Source of the DNA: Natronogracilivirga saccharolytica
GTDB lineage: Bacteria > Bacteroidota > Rhodothermia > Balneolales > Natronogracilivirgulaceae
Direction: 5' to 3'
Assembly (NCBI RefSeq): GCF_017921895.1
Contig: NZ_JAFIDN010000003.1
Location: forward strand, 391,623 to 455,622
DNA length: 64,000 nucleotides
Part shown: positions 44,812 through 55,848 of the stretch, in pieces
Position numbering within the stretch: the stretch's first letter is position 1
Layout of the letters: every line of letters starts with the position of its first letter
Program-made: the position numbers and the translations under genes
The notes under the pieces: model-generated
The model's input: only the letters and a program-made list of their open reading frames with translations
Databases searched by the model: none
Told to the model about the DNA's origin: nothing

Positions 44812-45279
44812 ATGCGAAGAAGAAGTGCCGAAAAAAGAATAGTTAAACCCGATCCGGATTTTGCAGACAAATCGGTGTCCCTTTTTGTGAACTGTCTGAT
44901 GAAGGACGGCAAGAAATCGACGGCCCGCAAGATCCTTAAGCAGGCTTTTTCGGTCATTGAAGAAAAAACAGGCAAGGTGGGGATCGATGTTTTCAAGGAT
45001 GCCCTTAACAATGCCGCTCCCGTAATCGAGGTTAAAAGCCGCCGTGTCGGCGGATCTACCTATCAGGTACCGGTTGAAGTCCGGCCGGACCGCAGCACTG
45101 CGCTGAGCATGCGCTGGCTGATCAGGTCCGCAAAAGCCCGCAATGACAAGTCCATGTCTGCACGTCTTGCCCGTGAGATTATGGATGCTGCCAATAATGA
45201 AGGTGGTGCCGTCCGTAAAAAAGACGATACTCACCGAATGGCCGAAGCGAACAAGGCTTTTGCCCATTTCCGATTTTAG
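44812..45279 (+). CDS. rpsG: 30S ribosomal protein S7
   Basis: The 155-residue protein begins [16 protein letters not shown] and contains the 16S-binding segment [19 protein letters not shown] and the C-terminal helix region [11 protein letters not shown]7 nucleates assembly of the 30S head. It lies 35 bases after rpsL and 24 before fusA. In E. coli the rpsL-rpsG spacing carries S7 autoregulation; here the gap is short and no clear structure was seen. Confidence 0.97.
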   Translation: MRRRSAEKRIVKPDPDFADKSVSLFVNCLMKDGKKSTARKILKQAFSVIEEKTGKVGIDVFKDALNNAAPVIEVKSRRVGGSTYQVPVEVRPDRSTALSMRWLIRSAKARNDKSMSARLAREIMDAANNEGGAVRKKDDTHRMAEANKAFAHFRF

Positions 45280-45303
45280 AAATTACGTTTACGATAAAGA
45301 ACC

Positions 45304-47406
45304 ATGTCAGCTACAGCAACAAGCAATAAGAAAGTCCTGGAGCAAATCCGCAAAACGCGCAATATTGGTATCATGGCGCATATTGATGCCGGTAAGACAA
45401 CTGCAACGGAGCGGATCCTGTTTTACACCGGAATCAGCCACCGTCTCGGTGAGACGCATGATGGCGCCGCTACCATGGACTTTATGGACCAGGAAAAGGA
45501 GAGAGGAATTACCATTACCTCAGCTGCAACCACCTGCTTCTGGGATGATCACCGTATCAACATTATAGATACCCCGGGTCACGTGGATTTTACCGTTGAA
45601 GTTGAGCGGTCACTTCGTGTGCTTGACGGTGCCGTAGCTGTATTCTGCGCCGTGGGTGCGGTTCAGCCGCAGTCCGAAACAGTCTGGCGCCAGGCAAACA
45701 AGTACGGTGTTCCGAGAATGGCCTTTGTCAACAAAATGGACAGAACCGGCGCCGATTTTTACAATGTGATCGATCAAATGAAATCCCGCCTGAAGGCCAC
45801 TCCCGTTCCGCTTCAGATACCCATCGGCTCGGAAGATAACTTCCGCGGTGTTGTTGACCTGATGAGCATGCGAGCATTCATTTGGGACGACTCCACTCTT
45901 GGCAAAAACTTCGAGGAAATTGATATCCCGGAAGATCTTCAGGAAAAAGCGGATGAGTTCCGCAAAATCATGATCGAATCAATAGCCGATTATGATGACT
46001 CTCTCATGGAAAAGTACCTGATGGAAGAAGAGATTACGGGTGAGGAACTTGAGGCTGCTTTCCGCAAAGCGACCATCGATCTCAGCATTACACCTGTACT
46101 GTGCGGTTCTGCTTTTAAAAACAAGGGGATTCAGACACTGCTGAACTCCATTGTCAAGTATATGCCGTCACCGATGGATGTTGATGGCATTGAAGGTACC
46201 GACGCCAAAGGAAACGGTGAGAAGCTTGTTCGCAAAACCAGTATTGAAGAACCCTTCTCTGCTCTCGCGTTCAAAATCATGACCGACCCGTATGTCGGAA
46301 AACTGACCTTCGTCAGAGTATATTCCGGCGAATTGTCGGCAGGCTCATATGTGCTGAATGCATCAACAGGAAAGAAAGAACGTGTCGGACGGCTGCTGAA
46401 AATGCATGCCAATTCCAAAGAAGACATTAAGGAGGTCAGAGCCGGTGATATCTGTGCAGTTGTTGGAATCAAGAGCGTGCACACCGGTGACACACTTTGT
46501 GATGAAAAGTCACCCATCATTCTTGAGCAGATGGTCTTCCCCGAGCCTGTTATCAAACTCGCTGTTGAACCCAAAACAAAGGCGGACAATGACAAGCTGA
46601 CAACAGGACTGGCAAAGCTGGCTGAGGAAGATCCTACCTTCAAGGTCAATGTAGACGATGAAACCGCCCAGACAACCATCGCCGGTATGGGTGAGCTTCA
46701 CCTGGAGGTTATTGTAGATCGTCTGAAGCGTGAATTCAAGGTGGAAGCCAACGTCGGACAGCCGCAGGTTTCCTACCGCGAAGCTATTACCAAACCGGTT
46801 ACCCATCGCGAAATTTACAAGAAGCAGACCGGTGGTAAGGGTAAATTCGCTGATATCGAATTCGAGATCATGCCACTGGAAGACAACACCGGCTTCGAGT
46901 TTGTTGATGAAGTCGTAGGAGGAAATATCCCCAGAGAATATATGTCTTCAGTAGAAAAAGGCTTCAAAGGGGCTATGGAGAGCGGCGTGCTTGCAAACTA
47001 TACCGTTGAAGGTGTAAAAGTCAGAGTTTTTGACGGATCTTACCACGATGTCGACTCTGACGCAGTCAGTTTCGAAATGTGCGCCAAACTCGGATTTAAA
47101 TCAGCTGCCCGAAAAGCCTCCCCGATACTCCTTGAACCGGTAATGAAAGTGGAAGTAATCACTCCGGAAGAGTACATGGGTGATATTATCGGTGACCTGA
47201 ACGGGCGCAGAGGAGTCATCGGAAAAATGGAAAACAGGGTAGAAGGATCGGTAATTGATGCTGAAGTTCCGTTGTCGGAAATGTTCGGCTACTCCACGCA
47301 TCTCCGGTCACTGTCACAGGGAAGGGCAGTTTACTCGATGGAGTTCAAGAAATATGCTCCGGTTCCCGAATCTATTGCAAAAGAAGTAATTGAAGAAAAA
47401 GCATAA
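45304..47406 (+). CDS. fusA: Elongation factor G
   Basis: The 700-residue protein has the GTPase motifs [13 protein letters not shown], the switch [21 protein letters not shown] and NKMD, then domains II-V with the C-terminal [17 protein letters not shown] drives ribosomal translocation and, with RRF, recycling. This copy is in the str cluster, the normal location of the housekeeping gene. Glutamate codons are mixed GAA/GAG, unlike the next gene. Confidence 0.97.
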   Translation: MSATATSNKKVLEQIRKTRNIGIMAHIDAGKTTATERILFYTGISHRLGETHDGAATMDFMDQEKERGITITSAATTCFWDDHRINIIDTPGHVDFTVEVERSLRVLDGAVAVFCAVGAVQPQSETVWRQANKYGVPRMAFVNKMDRTGADFYNVIDQMKSRLKATPVPLQIPIGSEDNFRGVVDLMSMRAFIWDDSTLGKNFEEIDIPEDLQEKADEFRKIMIESIADYDDSLMEKYLMEEEITGEELEAAFRKATIDLSITPVLCGSAFKNKGIQTLLNSIVKYMPSPMDVDGIEGTDAKGNGEKLVRKTSIEEPFSALAFKIMTDPYVGKLTFVRVYSGELSAGSYVLNASTGKKERVGRLLKMHANSKEDIKEVRAGDICAVVGIKSVHTGDTLCDEKSPIILEQMVFPEPVIKLAVEPKTKADNDKLTTGLAKLAEEDPTFKVNVDDETAQTTIAGMGELHLEVIVDRLKREFKVEANVGQPQVSYREAITKPVTHREIYKKQTGGKGKFADIEFEIMPLEDNTGFEFVDEVVGGNIPREYMSSVEKGFKGAMESGVLANYTVEGVKVRVFDGSYHDVDSDAVSFEMCAKLGFKSAARKASPILLEPVMKVEVITPEEYMGDIIGDLNGRRGVIGKMENRVEGSVIDAEVPLSEMFGYSTHLRSLSQGRAVYSMEFKKYAPVPESIAKEVIEEKA

Positions 47407-47431
47407 ATTATAAAGCTCAATACACTTAGCT

Positions 47432-48619
47432 ATGGCAAAAGAAACATTTCAACGGACCAAGCCGCACGTAAACGTAGGAACGATCGGACACGTGGATCAC
47501 GGCAAGACGACCCTGACCGCAGCGATCACCAAGACCATGGCCAAGCGCTACGGCGGAGTGGCCAAGGATTTTGCTGACATTGACAATGCCCCCGAGGAGC
47601 GCGAGCGCGGTATTACCATTGCCACGGCGCACGTGGAGTACGAGACCGAGAGTCGTCACTATGCCCACGTAGACTGCCCCGGTCACGCCGACTATGTCAA
47701 GAACATGGTTACCGGAGCGGCCCAGATGGACGGGGCGATTCTGGTGGTAGCGGCCACCGACGGACCGATGCCGCAGACGCGTGAGCACATTCTTCTGGCG
47801 CGTCAGGTAGGCGTACCGGAGCTGGTGGTATTCATGAACAAGGTTGACCTTGTTGATGACGAGGAGCTTCTGGAGCTTGTGGAGCTGGAGGTTCGCGAAT
47901 TGCTGAGCAAGTATGAATTTGACGGCGACGATGCCGCTGTAGTGAAGGGATCGGCCCTGAACGCCCTGAACGGCGAGGAGAAGGCCGAAGACCAGATCAT
48001 TGAGCTGATGGCGGCCGTGGATGAGAAGATACCTACGCCGGAGCGGGATGTGGACAAGCCGTTTTTGATGCCGGTTGAGGACGTATTCACCATTACCGGG
48101 CGTGGCACGGTAGCTACGGGCCGGATCGAGCGTGGCGTGGTCAAGCTCAACCAGGATGTTGACATTGTGGGTATCCGCGAGGAGAAGATGAAGTCGGTAA
48201 TCACGGGTATCGAGATGTTCCGCCGGATGCTTGACGAAGGCCAGGCCGGAGACAATGCCGGATTGCTGCTTCGCGGCATAGGCAAAGACGACCTGGAGCG
48301 CGGGATGGTTATCTGTGCGCCGAACTCGATCACCCCTCACAAGAAGTTTTCCTGCGAGGTGTATGTACTGAGCAAGGATGAGGGCGGGCGTCACACGCCG
48401 TTTTTCAAGGGCTATCGCCCGCAGTTCTATTTCCGTACGACCGATGTGACGGGCGTATGTGAGCTTCCCGAAGGCGTGGAGATGGTCATGCCGGGCGACA
48501 ATGTTGCCATGGAAGTCAACCTGATACAGCCGGTAGCCATGGAAGAAGGACTTCGTTTTGCCATCCGTGAAGGTGGCCGAACCGTAGGTGCCGGCGTAGT
48601 AAGTAAAATTCTGGACTAA
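47432..48619 (+). CDS. tuf: Elongation factor Tu
   Basis: The 395-residue protein has all EF-Tu motifs: [53 protein letters not shown], and GSALNALNG. It delivers aminoacyl-tRNA to the ribosome. Codon use is strikingly GC-rich and GAG-biased over about 47480-48470, while the first ~45 and last ~150 bases look like the neighbours. That suggests either strong translational selection or a gene-conversion tract from another tuf copy. Confidence 0.98.
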   Translation: MAKETFQRTKPHVNVGTIGHVDHGKTTLTAAITKTMAKRYGGVAKDFADIDNAPEERERGITIATAHVEYETESRHYAHVDCPGHADYVKNMVTGAAQMDGAILVVAATDGPMPQTREHILLARQVGVPELVVFMNKVDLVDDEELLELVELEVRELLSKYEFDGDDAAVVKGSALNALNGEEKAEDQIIELMAAVDEKIPTPERDVDKPFLMPVEDVFTITGRGTVATGRIERGVVKLNQDVDIVGIREEKMKSVITGIEMFRRMLDEGQAGDNAGLLLRGIGKDDLERGMVICAPNSITPHKKFSCEVYVLSKDEGGRHTPFFKGYRPQFYFRTTDVTGVCELPEGVEMVMPGDNVAMEVNLIQPVAMEEGLRFAIREGGRTVGAGVVSKILD

Positions 48620-48632
48620 AACTGATACGCAA

Positions 48633-48944
48633 GTGGCTACCCAACAAAAAATCAGAATCAAGCTGAAATCATACGATCACAATCTGATCGATAAATCAGC
48701 GGAAAAAATAATAAAGACCGTTAAGTCTACCGGTGCCGTAGTATCGGGTCCCATACCCCTTCCGACGGCCAAAAGTATCTTCACGGTTAACCGATCACCA
48801 CACGTAAATAAAAAGTCACGTGAGCAGTTTGAATCTCGGTCGCACAAACGGCTTATCGACATTCTGTCGACAGGATCTCAGACTGTAGATGCTTTGATGA
48901 AGCTGGAGTTGCCATCTGGTGTTGACGTGGAAATTAAAGTTTAA
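48633..48944 (+). CDS. rpsJ: 30S ribosomal protein S10
   Basis: A GTG start at 48633, 14 bases after tuf, gives 103 residues with [20 protein letters not shown] and [21 protein letters not shown]10 is also the transcription antitermination factor NusE. It starts the S10 gene cluster, here fused in order to the str cluster without a visible promoter or terminator between them. Confidence 0.97.
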   Translation: MATQQKIRIKLKSYDHNLIDKSAEKIIKTVKSTGAVVSGPIPLPTAKSIFTVNRSPHVNKKSREQFESRSHKRLIDILSTGSQTVDALMKLELPSGVDVEIKV

Positions 48945-48968
48945 TCAGGAAATCAGTTCCTTACCAAG

Positions 48969-49598
48969 ATGACTGGACTAATTGGAAAAAAAATCGGAAT
49001 GACCAATGTCTTTGATGACAATGGAAACAACGTTCCTGTAACAGTAGTTGAAGTTGAGCCCTGTGTAATAACGCAGATCAAATCAATGGAAGTTGACGGC
49101 TACGATGCCATTCAGATAGCTGCTGTTGAAAAAAAGGAAAAGAACGTCAGTAAAGCACTGCGCGGTCATTTCGCAAAAGCTAATACCAGCCCGAAACGGT
49201 ATATCCGTGAGATGCGGGATTTTGTCCCGGAAGGGGCCAAAGTGGGTGACACCCTTAAAATCGACGATGTCTTCAGGGAAAATACCTATGTTGATGTTGT
49301 CGGAACTACAAAGGGTAAAGGATTCCAGGGTGTTGTAAAACGCCACGGATTTTCCGGAGTCGGCGGACAAACCCACGGTCAGAAAGACCGCGAGCGGGCA
49401 CCCGGTTCCATAGGTCAATCGGCCGATCCTTCCAAAGTATTCAAGGGAATAAAAATGGGAGGTCAGGATGGCAACAGCAGGGTCAAAGTAAAAAGACTAC
49501 AGCTGATGAAGGTGCTTCCGGAGTCGAATCTTATTTTGATCAAAGGTGCCATTCCCGGTCCGAAAAACCGGTTGGTAGAAGTATATAATCACGGATAA
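48969..49598 (+). CDS. rplC: 50S ribosomal protein L3
   Basis: The 209-residue protein starts TGLIGKKIGMTNVFDDNG and has the characteristic loop region FQGVVKRHGFSGVGGQTHGQ reaching toward the peptidyl transferase centre. The glutamine-containing GQTHGQ is the site methylated by PrmB in other bacteria. It lies 24 bases after rpsJ. Confidence 0.97.
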   Translation: MTGLIGKKIGMTNVFDDNGNNVPVTVVEVEPCVITQIKSMEVDGYDAIQIAAVEKKEKNVSKALRGHFAKANTSPKRYIREMRDFVPEGAKVGDTLKIDDVFRENTYVDVVGTTKGKGFQGVVKRHGFSGVGGQTHGQKDRERAPGSIGQSADPSKVFKGIKMGGQDGNSRVKVKRLQLMKVLPESNLILIKGAIPGPKNRLVEVYNHG

Positions 49599-49616
49599 TT
49601 TGAACGGCTTTTTGCT

Positions 49617-50267
49617 ATGAAAATCAAAGTTATAAATAAAGACGGATCCGAAAGCGGCCGGCAGGCAGAGTTTGACGATGCGCTGTTCGGTGCTGAGCCC
49701 AAAGACAATCTGATCTATGAGGATGTCCGATCTTATCTTGCCAATCAGAGAAAAGGCACGGCAAGCACAAAAGGGCGTTCCGAGGTCCGTGGCGGTGGAA
49801 GAAAGGCATATCGCCAGAAAGGTACCGGCATGGCGCGCAGAGGAAGTATCCGCTCACCATTGCTGAAAGGCGGTGGCACTGTCTTCGGTCCCAAACCAAG
49901 AAAGTATTCGGTGAGACTGACAAAGAAGATGAAACGGCTTGCCAGACTTTCGGCAATGATCTACAAACTGAATGACAATGCTGTAAAAGTAATTGAAGAT
50001 TTTGACTTTGAAACACCTAAAACCAAAGCAGCTGTTGAGATTCTCAAGGCGTCCGGTGTTGAAGGGAAAAAAGTACTTGTGCTGACATCCGGAACCAGAC
50101 CGGTGGTTTACAAGTCGTGCAGCAATCTTCAGAACGTCAAGGTACTTCAGGCAAACAACAGCTCTACATATCATCTGATGAATGCAGATGTTGTCCTGAT
50201 GCAGGAAAGTGCTGTGAAAGAACTCGAGGAAAGTTTAAAAGGTAAGACTGTGGAGGCTGAAGCATGA
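49617..50267 (+). CDS. rplD: 50S ribosomal protein L4
   Basis: The 216-residue protein has the extended loop [19 protein letters not shown] that lines the exit tunnel and [19 protein letters not shown]. The C-terminal half has [17 protein letters not shown]4 represses its own operon in E. coli; no E. coli-like leader is present upstream here. It overlaps rplW by 4 bases (ATGA), so the pair is translationally coupled. Confidence 0.97.
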   Translation: MKIKVINKDGSESGRQAEFDDALFGAEPKDNLIYEDVRSYLANQRKGTASTKGRSEVRGGGRKAYRQKGTGMARRGSIRSPLLKGGGTVFGPKPRKYSVRLTKKMKRLARLSAMIYKLNDNAVKVIEDFDFETPKTKAAVEILKASGVEGKKVLVLTSGTRPVVYKSCSNLQNVKVLQANNSSTYHLMNADVVLMQESAVKELEESLKGKTVEAEA

Positions 50268-50560
50268 AACGTGTCCTGATTAAACCATTGATAACGGAAA
50301 AGCTTACCGGTATTCAGGAGAAAGAGAACAAGTATGCTTTTCAGGTACACCCCAAGGCTACCAAAAAAGAAATCAGAAAAGCTGTTGAAGAGCTGTATCC
50401 GGAAGTGACCGTAACGAATGTCAACACGATGACCAACCCCGGCAAACCCAAGGGGCGGCATACACGCCGCGGATTTATTGCAGGAAGAACCACGGCGACA
50501 AAAAAAGCGATTATCTCTATTAAAGAAGGTCAGGAAATTGACTTCTTTACTGAAATATAA
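50264..50560 (+). CDS. rplW: 50S ribosomal protein L23
   Basis: The 98-residue protein has the L23 core [20 protein letters not shown] and [20 protein letters not shown], and the extended loop [13 protein letters not shown]23 sits at the tunnel exit, where trigger factor and SRP dock. The start overlaps the rplD stop; rplB follows 11 bases later. Confidence 0.96.
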   Translation: MKRVLIKPLITEKLTGIQEKENKYAFQVHPKATKKEIRKAVEELYPEVTVTNVNTMTNPGKPKGRHTRRGFIAGRTTATKKAIISIKEGQEIDFFTEI

Positions 50561-50571
50561 GGTATAAAAGC

Positions 50572-51405
50572 ATGGCAACACGTAAACTAAAGCCCATTAC
50601 TCCAGGCACGCGGCATCGCATTGCTCCGGATTATTCGGATGTCACAACGCGAAAACCGGAACGATCCCTGGTTGTAAAGCTCCACAAAACCGGTGGACGC
50701 AACCACAGAGGGAAGATAACCATGCGCCATATTGGCGGTGGTCATAAGAGAAGGTACCGCATTATTGATTTTAAAAGGGACAAGTTTGACATCCCGGCTA
50801 TAGTCAAGACCATTGAATATGATCCCAACAGAACGGCAAGGATAGCACTTGTTGCCTACAGCGACGGAGAGAAGCGGTATATCATCGCTCCGGACAAGCT
50901 GAGCGTCGGGGATAAAATCATCAGTGCACAGAAATGGGTGTCACCTGACAACGGCAACACGATGCCGCTGGAGAAAATGCCGCTGGGTACAGTTGTTCAC
51001 AATGTGGAATATCATCCGGGCAACGGTGGTAAACTTGTCAGAAGTGCCGGTTCAGGAGCACAGCTGATTGCCAAAACGGAAAAATATGCAACACTGAAAA
51101 TGCCGTCAGGGGAGATCAGGATGATCAACGGCAAATGCCTGGCTACTGTAGGAGTGGTAAGCAATCCGGATCATTTTAATGTTCAGCTTGGAAAAGCCGG
51201 ACGAAACCGCTGGAAAGGCAAAAGACCTACCGTCCGTGGTACGGTTATGAACCCGGTAGATCACCCCATGGGTGGTGGAGAAGGAAAATCATCCGGTGGT
51301 CATCCCCGTTCACCATGGGGGCAGATTGCCAAAGGGTACAAAACCCGGAAAAAGAAGAAGCTATCTTCAAAATTCATAGTTCGCAGAAGAAATCAAAAAC
51401 AGTAA
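50572..51405 (+). CDS. rplB: 50S ribosomal protein L2
   Basis: The 277-residue protein has [20 protein letters not shown], the RNA-binding domain [15 protein letters not shown], and the C-terminal signature [17 protein letters not shown] with the conserved histidine near the peptidyl transferase centre. It ends in a basic tail (RRRNQKQ). L2 is needed for subunit association. It is 6 bases before rpsS. Confidence 0.97.
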   Translation: MATRKLKPITPGTRHRIAPDYSDVTTRKPERSLVVKLHKTGGRNHRGKITMRHIGGGHKRRYRIIDFKRDKFDIPAIVKTIEYDPNRTARIALVAYSDGEKRYIIAPDKLSVGDKIISAQKWVSPDNGNTMPLEKMPLGTVVHNVEYHPGNGGKLVRSAGSGAQLIAKTEKYATLKMPSGEIRMINGKCLATVGVVSNPDHFNVQLGKAGRNRWKGKRPTVRGTVMNPVDHPMGGGEGKSSGGHPRSPWGQIAKGYKTRKKKKLSSKFIVRRRNQKQ

Positions 51406-51411
51406 ATCGGT

Positions 51412-51687
51412 ATGCCTAGATCATTAAAAAAGGGTCCGTTTATACATCACAAGCTCCAGAAGAAGGTTGATAAAGCCAATGAATCCGGGAGCAAGAAAGT
51501 GATCAAAACATGGTCCCGCAGTTCCATGATATCACCGGATTTTGTCGGACTCACATTTGCTGTACACAACGGCAAACAATTTGTACCGGTTTATGTTACC
51601 GAAAACATGGTTGGACATAAACTCGGCGAGTTCTCCCCGACCCGGACATTTAAAGGACACCCTGTCAAAAAAGGTGAAAAAAAATAA
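51412..51687 (+). CDS. rpsS: 30S ribosomal protein S19
   Basis: The 91-residue protein reads [18 protein letters not shown], then [19 protein letters not shown] and [17 protein letters not shown], the full S19 pattern. It contacts S13 in the 30S head. It lies between rplB and rplV with gaps of 6 bases on each side. Confidence 0.97.
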   Translation: MPRSLKKGPFIHHKLQKKVDKANESGSKKVIKTWSRSSMISPDFVGLTFAVHNGKQFVPVYVTENMVGHKLGEFSPTRTFKGHPVKKGEKK

Positions 51688-51693
51688 TAAATA

Positions 51694-52092
51694 ATGGAAG
51701 ATACAGTCACATATGAATCCAGGGCTGTTCAGCGGTTTATCCGTATCTCCCCGAGAAAAGTTCGCCTGGTAGCGGACCTTGTAAGGGGTGAACAGGTTGA
51801 CAAAGCGGTAACACGACTTCAGTTTGTCAATAAGAAAGCATCTGAAGTGGTATCGAAGGTTATCCGTTCCGCTGCGGCCAATCTCAGAGACAGATTCGAA
51901 GACGAACCGCTTGACAATGAAGAACTTGTCGTTCGCGAGATATATGTCGATGAAGGTCCGACATTAAAGCGTATTCAGCCGGCTCCGATGGGACGGGCGC
52001 ATCCGATCAAAAAGAGAACCAGCCATATTACGGTAGTGGTTACAAAAAAGGATGTTGAACTTGAAGATGAAAACCAAGTAAACGAGGAATAA
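51694..52092 (+). CDS. rplV: 50S ribosomal protein L22
   Basis: The 132-residue protein has FIRISPRKVRLVADLVRGEQ and the tunnel loop PTLKRIQPAPMGRAHPIKKR, the site of macrolide-resistance mutations elsewhere; no insertion or deletion is evident. It carries a short acidic tail (ELEDENQVNEE). rpsC starts 3 bases downstream. Confidence 0.97.
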   Translation: MEDTVTYESRAVQRFIRISPRKVRLVADLVRGEQVDKAVTRLQFVNKKASEVVSKVIRSAAANLRDRFEDEPLDNEELVVREIYVDEGPTLKRIQPAPMGRAHPIKKRTSHITVVVTKKDVELEDENQVNEE

Positions 52093-52095
52093 GTT

Positions 52096-52836
52096 TTGGG
52101 ACAAAAAGTAAATCCAACAAGTCTTAGACTGGGTATTATTCGCGGATGGGATTCCAACTGGTATTCGGAAGACCAGATACAGGAGAACCTCAGAGAGGAT
52201 GAACAGCTGCGGAACTATCTTCATGCCCGTTTGCGCAACGGCGGTTTGTCTCGAGTGATCATTGAAAGAACACCGAAGAGAATTTTGCTCACACTGATGA
52301 CCAGCCGTCCGGGTGTTATTATCGGAAAAGGCGGTGAGCAGGTGGAGTTGCTGCGTGAAGAACTTCGAAAGGTGACAAACAAAGATGTTCAGATCAATAT
52401 CAGTGAGATCAAGCGACCGGAAACCGATGCCAATCTTGTAGCCCAGAACATAGTTCAGCAGCTTGAGTCACGAATCTCATTCCGCCGTGCAATGAAAACT
52501 TCCATTGCTTCAGCTATGAGAATGGGCGCGGAAGGAATCAAGGTCAAGGCCGCCGGCCGTCTTGGCGGAGCGGAAATGGCCCGGGTTGAACAGTACAAGG
52601 AAGGCCGTGTTCCCCTTCACACATTCAGGGCTGATATCGACTACGCTGTAGCAACAGCACAGACAATTTACGGAAGTATCGGAGTAAAGGTCTGGATTTT
52701 CAAAGGTGAAATTATCGGGGATGTTGATCTTACACCCTCAGCTGTAACCACCAAGCCTGAAGCCGAAGGGCAGCAGGAGAAGCGCAGGTCAAAAAGATCC
52801 CGCGGGGGTGGTCAGCGGCGCAGGAAAAAAAGCTGA
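52096..52836 (+). CDS. rpsC: 30S ribosomal protein S3
   Basis: The start is a TTG at 52096, giving [20 protein letters not shown], the invariant S3 N-terminus. The 246 residues include the KH motif [17 protein letters not shown] and the C-terminal domain [14 protein letters not shown], then a basic tail ([16 protein letters not shown]). S3 is part of the mRNA entry helicase site. Using TTG in a highly expressed gene is unusual but the N-terminus leaves no alternative. Confidence 0.96.
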   Translation: MGQKVNPTSLRLGIIRGWDSNWYSEDQIQENLREDEQLRNYLHARLRNGGLSRVIIERTPKRILLTLMTSRPGVIIGKGGEQVELLREELRKVTNKDVQINISEIKRPETDANLVAQNIVQQLESRISFRRAMKTSIASAMRMGAEGIKVKAAGRLGGAEMARVEQYKEGRVPLHTFRADIDYAVATAQTIYGSIGVKVWIFKGEIIGDVDLTPSAVTTKPEAEGQQEKRRSKRSRGGGQRRRKKS

Positions 52837-52865
52837 TTACTTTAAAGTTTTAAATAAATAGAAAC

Positions 52866-53288
52866 ATGTTAGAGCCCAAAAGAGTAAAGCACAGAAAGGT
52901 TCAAAGAGGCCGATTCAAAAAAGTTGCCGGCCGTGGTCATCAGTTGGCATTTGGTGATTTTGGTCTGAAAGCACTCGAACCGAAATTTATTACCTCGCGC
53001 CAGATTGAAGCTTGTCGTGTTGCAATTACACGGAGACTTCAGAGAGAGGGTCAGACCTGGATCAGAATCTTCCCTGACAAGCCTATTACAAAAAAGGCAG
53101 CCGAAACCAGGATGGGAAAGGGAAAGGGAGCACCGGATCATTTTGTAGCAGTAGTAGAGCCCGGCCGCATTCTCTTCGAAATAACCGGAGTGAGCGAGTC
53201 ACTGGCGAGAGAAGCCTTGCGTCTTGCATCATTTAAACTTCCGATCAAAACCAAATTTGTTATGCGTCGGAGTGTCGACGGTAAATAA
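52866..53288 (+). CDS. rplP: 50S ribosomal protein L16
   Basis: The 140-residue protein has [38 protein letters not shown] and the loop [20 protein letters not shown] near the peptidyl transferase centre. It organises the A-site tRNA region and is a late assembly protein. It lies 29 bases after rpsC. Confidence 0.97.
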   Translation: MLEPKRVKHRKVQRGRFKKVAGRGHQLAFGDFGLKALEPKFITSRQIEACRVAITRRLQREGQTWIRIFPDKPITKKAAETRMGKGKGAPDHFVAVVEPGRILFEITGVSESLAREALRLASFKLPIKTKFVMRRSVDGK

Positions 53289-53299
53289 CGGAAAGACGT

Positions 53300-53509
53300 A
53301 TGAAAGCACACGAACTCAGAGATTTGTCAGTTGCTGAGCTGGAAGCTCGTATCAAAGATGAAATAGAGTCACTTCAAAAACTTTATTTCAACAAAGCTGT
53401 TGCCGGCCAGGTTGAGAGTCCTGCGACAATCAAGAATCATCGCAAGGAACTTGCTCGATTATATACCGTCATCAGGGAAAAAAAACGGGCTGAACAGGCC
53501 GAAGTTTAA
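53300..53509 (+). CDS. rpmC: 50S ribosomal protein L29
   Basis: The 69-residue helical protein starts MKAHELRDLSVAELEARIKD and has LQKLYFNKAVAGQVESPATI and HRKELARLYTVIREK. L29 sits near the tunnel exit beside L23. It is in the usual L16-L29-S17 order. Confidence 0.96.
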   Translation: MKAHELRDLSVAELEARIKDEIESLQKLYFNKAVAGQVESPATIKNHRKELARLYTVIREKKRAEQAEV

Positions 53510-53529
53510 GCAAAGAGGATAATTAAAAC

Positions 53530-53799
53530 ATGAGCACAGAAACAACTGCGCGAAATCAACGCAAACAACGTACCGGACGGGTTGTCAGTGACAAAATGGA
53601 AAAGTCCATCACTGTAGCTATTGAACGACAGATCAAACATCCGATCTATGGCAAGTTCATTACCAAAACCAGAAAATATATGGCTCATGATGAGAACAAT
53701 GAAGCCAAGCCGGGAGATCTGGTACGCATCGTAGAAACCCGCCCGTTATCCAGGCAAAAGCGCTGGAGACTGGTGGAAATCATAGAAAAAGCCAAGTAA
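53530..53799 (+). CDS. rpsQ: 30S ribosomal protein S17
   Basis: The 89-residue OB-fold protein has [40 protein letters not shown] and [18 protein letters not shown]. It is a primary 16S-binding protein of the 30S body. It is 20 bases after rpmC and 35 before rplN. Confidence 0.97.
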   Translation: MSTETTARNQRKQRTGRVVSDKMEKSITVAIERQIKHPIYGKFITKTRKYMAHDENNEAKPGDLVRIVETRPLSRQKRWRLVEIIEKAK

Positions 53800-53834
53800 C
53801 AAATCATTCTTGCAAGTATAGAAGGTTATAAGCC

Positions 53835-54203
53835 ATGATTCAAACACAGTCCATACTAACTGTAGCTGATAACAGCGGCGCCAAAAAAGTGATGTGTATT
53901 AAGGTACTTGGTGATTCCAAGAGAAGATACGCCCGAGTTGGTGATCTGGTCATCTGTTCTGTTAAAACAGCTATTCCGGGCGGAACCGTAAAAAAAGGTG
54001 AAGTTGTTCGTGCGGTTCTGGTCAGAACCAAAAAAGAATTTCGTAGAAAAGACGGAAGCTACATCCGGTTCGACGAAAACGCCGCCGTTATTATAAACAA
54101 AGATCAGGAACCTGTAGGGACCCGGATTTTCGGTCCCATTGCCCGGGAACTTCGTGAAAAGAATTTCATGAGAATTATCTCACTGGCCCCTGAAGTACTT
54201 TAA
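53835..54203 (+). CDS. rplN: 50S ribosomal protein L14
   Basis: The 122-residue protein is complete and typical: [60 protein letters not shown] and the C-terminus [13 protein letters not shown]14 forms an intersubunit bridge and is the docking site for the silencing factor RsfS. Confidence 0.97.
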   Translation: MIQTQSILTVADNSGAKKVMCIKVLGDSKRRYARVGDLVICSVKTAIPGGTVKKGEVVRAVLVRTKKEFRRKDGSYIRFDENAAVIINKDQEPVGTRIFGPIARELREKNFMRIISLAPEVL

Positions 54204-54215
54204 ACAAGCTGGATT

Positions 54216-54569
54216 ATGCCACGTAAGAAAAACAAACAAAAGAAGCTTCATATTAAAAAAGGCGATAACGTCGAACTGATTTCCGGAAACGACCGGGGTA
54301 AGCGAGGGAAAGTGCTGCGTGTCTTTCCTGACCGTGACCGTGTGCTGATAGAAGGTATCAACATGAGAACCAAACATCAGAAACCGACTCAGGAAAACCC
54401 CCAGGGCGGAAGAATGAAACAGGAAATGCCTGTTCATATATCCAATGTCCTTCCGGTTGATTCCGTAAGTGATGAGGCAACAAGAGTCGGCCGGACCCGC
54501 GTCTCTGAAACCGGAAAAGGCCGATGGGTGAGAGTGGCCAAGGTCAGCGGCGAAACACTCGATAAATAG
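54216..54569 (+). CDS. rplX: 50S ribosomal protein L24
   Basis: The 117-residue protein starts with a basic stretch (PRKKNKQKKLHIKKGDNVEL) and the KOW motif ISGNDRGKRGKVLRVFPDRD, then GINMRTKHQKPTQENPQGG. It is an assembly-initiating 23S-binding protein. Length is typical for Bacteroidota L24, a little over that of E. coli. Confidence 0.96.
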   Translation: MPRKKNKQKKLHIKKGDNVELISGNDRGKRGKVLRVFPDRDRVLIEGINMRTKHQKPTQENPQGGRMKQEMPVHISNVLPVDSVSDEATRVGRTRVSETGKGRWVRVAKVSGETLDK

Positions 54570-54586
54570 ATTAGAATATTATCACT

Positions 54587-55141
54587 ATGGCTGAAGCAAG
54601 ATTATATACCGAATACAAAAGCGACATTGTCAGCAAACTGAAGAAGGACTTCAAGCTGGAAAATGATCTGTCTGTCCCTAAACTTACAAAGATAGTTGTC
54701 AATGCAGGTGTTGGTGAGGCCGTCTCAGACCGTAAAGTCCTTGATGATGTGGCTGGAAACATTGCCGCTATCACAGGACAGCGACCTGTTCTGACCAAAG
54801 CCCGGAAGTCCATTTCCAACTTCAAGCTCAGGGAAGGAATGCCGATCGGTTGCAAGGTGACCCTGAGAGGCAAGATTATGTATGAATTCCTTGACCGGCT
54901 AATCACACTGGCCCTTCCGAGAACCCGGGATTTCCAGGGTGTATCTGACAAGGGATTTGACGGTCGCGGCAACTACACACTCGGTATATCCGAACATTCC
55001 ATTTTCCCGGAAATTGATACCGACAATCTGGACCGGATCCACGGTCTCGATATTACGTTTGTAACTACCGCGGAAAATGATGAGCAGGCATATCAGCTTC
55101 TGAAGCATTTTGGTATGCCATTTGTAAAACGAAATAACTGA
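54587..55141 (+). CDS. rplE: 50S ribosomal protein L5
   Basis: The 184-residue protein has [40 protein letters not shown], the P-site tRNA loop region [20 protein letters not shown] and [13 protein letters not shown]5 binds 5S rRNA in the central protuberance. It precedes rpsN by 8 bases. Confidence 0.97.
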   Translation: MAEARLYTEYKSDIVSKLKKDFKLENDLSVPKLTKIVVNAGVGEAVSDRKVLDDVAGNIAAITGQRPVLTKARKSISNFKLREGMPIGCKVTLRGKIMYEFLDRLITLALPRTRDFQGVSDKGFDGRGNYTLGISEHSIFPEIDTDNLDRIHGLDITFVTTAENDEQAYQLLKHFGMPFVKRNN

Positions 55142-55149
55142 TTCCTAAT

Positions 55150-55419
55150 ATGGCCAAGAAATCCTGGATAGCTCGCAACGAAAAGCGAAAGAAAACGGCT
55201 GAGAAATATGCTCAGAAGCGAAAAGAGTTGAAGGAAGCCGGTGATTATGAGGCTTTGCAAAAGCTTCCGAGAGATGCCAGTCCAACAAGAGTGCGGCGCC
55301 GCTGCTCCCTTACCGGCAGAAGCCGCGGATACGTTGGAAGATATGGTGTTTCAAGAATCAAATTCAGAGAACTGGCATCCGATGGTAAAATACCCGGTGT
55401 AAAAAAAGCCAGCTGGTAA
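55150..55419 (+). CDS. rpsN: 30S ribosomal protein S14, long zinc-free form
   Basis: The 89-residue protein ([20 protein letters not shown] ... [20 protein letters not shown] ... [11 protein letters not shown]) has a single cysteine, so it lacks the CxxC-x12-CxxC zinc site of the 61-residue form. It belongs to the long, zinc-independent S14 group. This fits the cysteine-free L36 further downstream. Confidence 0.96.
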   Translation: MAKKSWIARNEKRKKTAEKYAQKRKELKEAGDYEALQKLPRDASPTRVRRRCSLTGRSRGYVGRYGVSRIKFRELASDGKIPGVKKASW

Positions 55420-55441
55420 ACAACAATTTCTGCAAACAATC

Positions 55442-55834
55442 ATGACTGATCCTATATCTGACTATCTTGCGCGAATTCGTAACGCTCAGCAAGCCGGCCA
55501 CCGCCGGGTTGATATTCCTGCATCCAAAATGAAAAGGGCTATGACCCAGATTTTGCAGGACAAGGGCTACGTTCAGCGCTACATGGATATCGATGACAAT
55601 CAGCAGGGCTTGCTTCGTATTTTTCTGAAATACGATCATTATGGTCTGCCGGTCATCAAAAAAATGAATCGTGTATCACGACCCGGTCTTCGGAAGTACT
55701 GTACTGCCGATGAAATTCCGCGGGTCCACAACGGTCTCGGAATTGCTGTTCTGACCACATCCCGTGGTGTTATGACCGATAAGGAAGCCCGAAAGCTTCG
55801 TGTAGGTGGCGAAATTCTGTGTTACGTCTACTAA
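55442..55834 (+). CDS. rpsH: 30S ribosomal protein S8
   Basis: The 130-residue protein starts MTDPISDYLARIRNAQQAGH and ends with the conserved NGLGIAVLTTSRGVMTDKEA and GGEILCYVY. S8 binds the central domain of 16S rRNA and represses the spc operon in E. coli by binding near rplE; no such site was looked for in detail here. It is 22 bases after rpsN. Confidence 0.97.
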   Translation: MTDPISDYLARIRNAQQAGHRRVDIPASKMKRAMTQILQDKGYVQRYMDIDDNQQGLLRIFLKYDHYGLPVIKKMNRVSRPGLRKYCTADEIPRVHNGLGIAVLTTSRGVMTDKEARKLRVGGEILCYVY

Positions 55835-55848
55835 AATAATTTGTAACT

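Noticed and set aside
47426..48661. 411-residue open frame antisense to tuf
   Set aside because: It mirrors tuf almost exactly and is explained by the GAG/GC-rich codon use of tuf. The protein has no family features.
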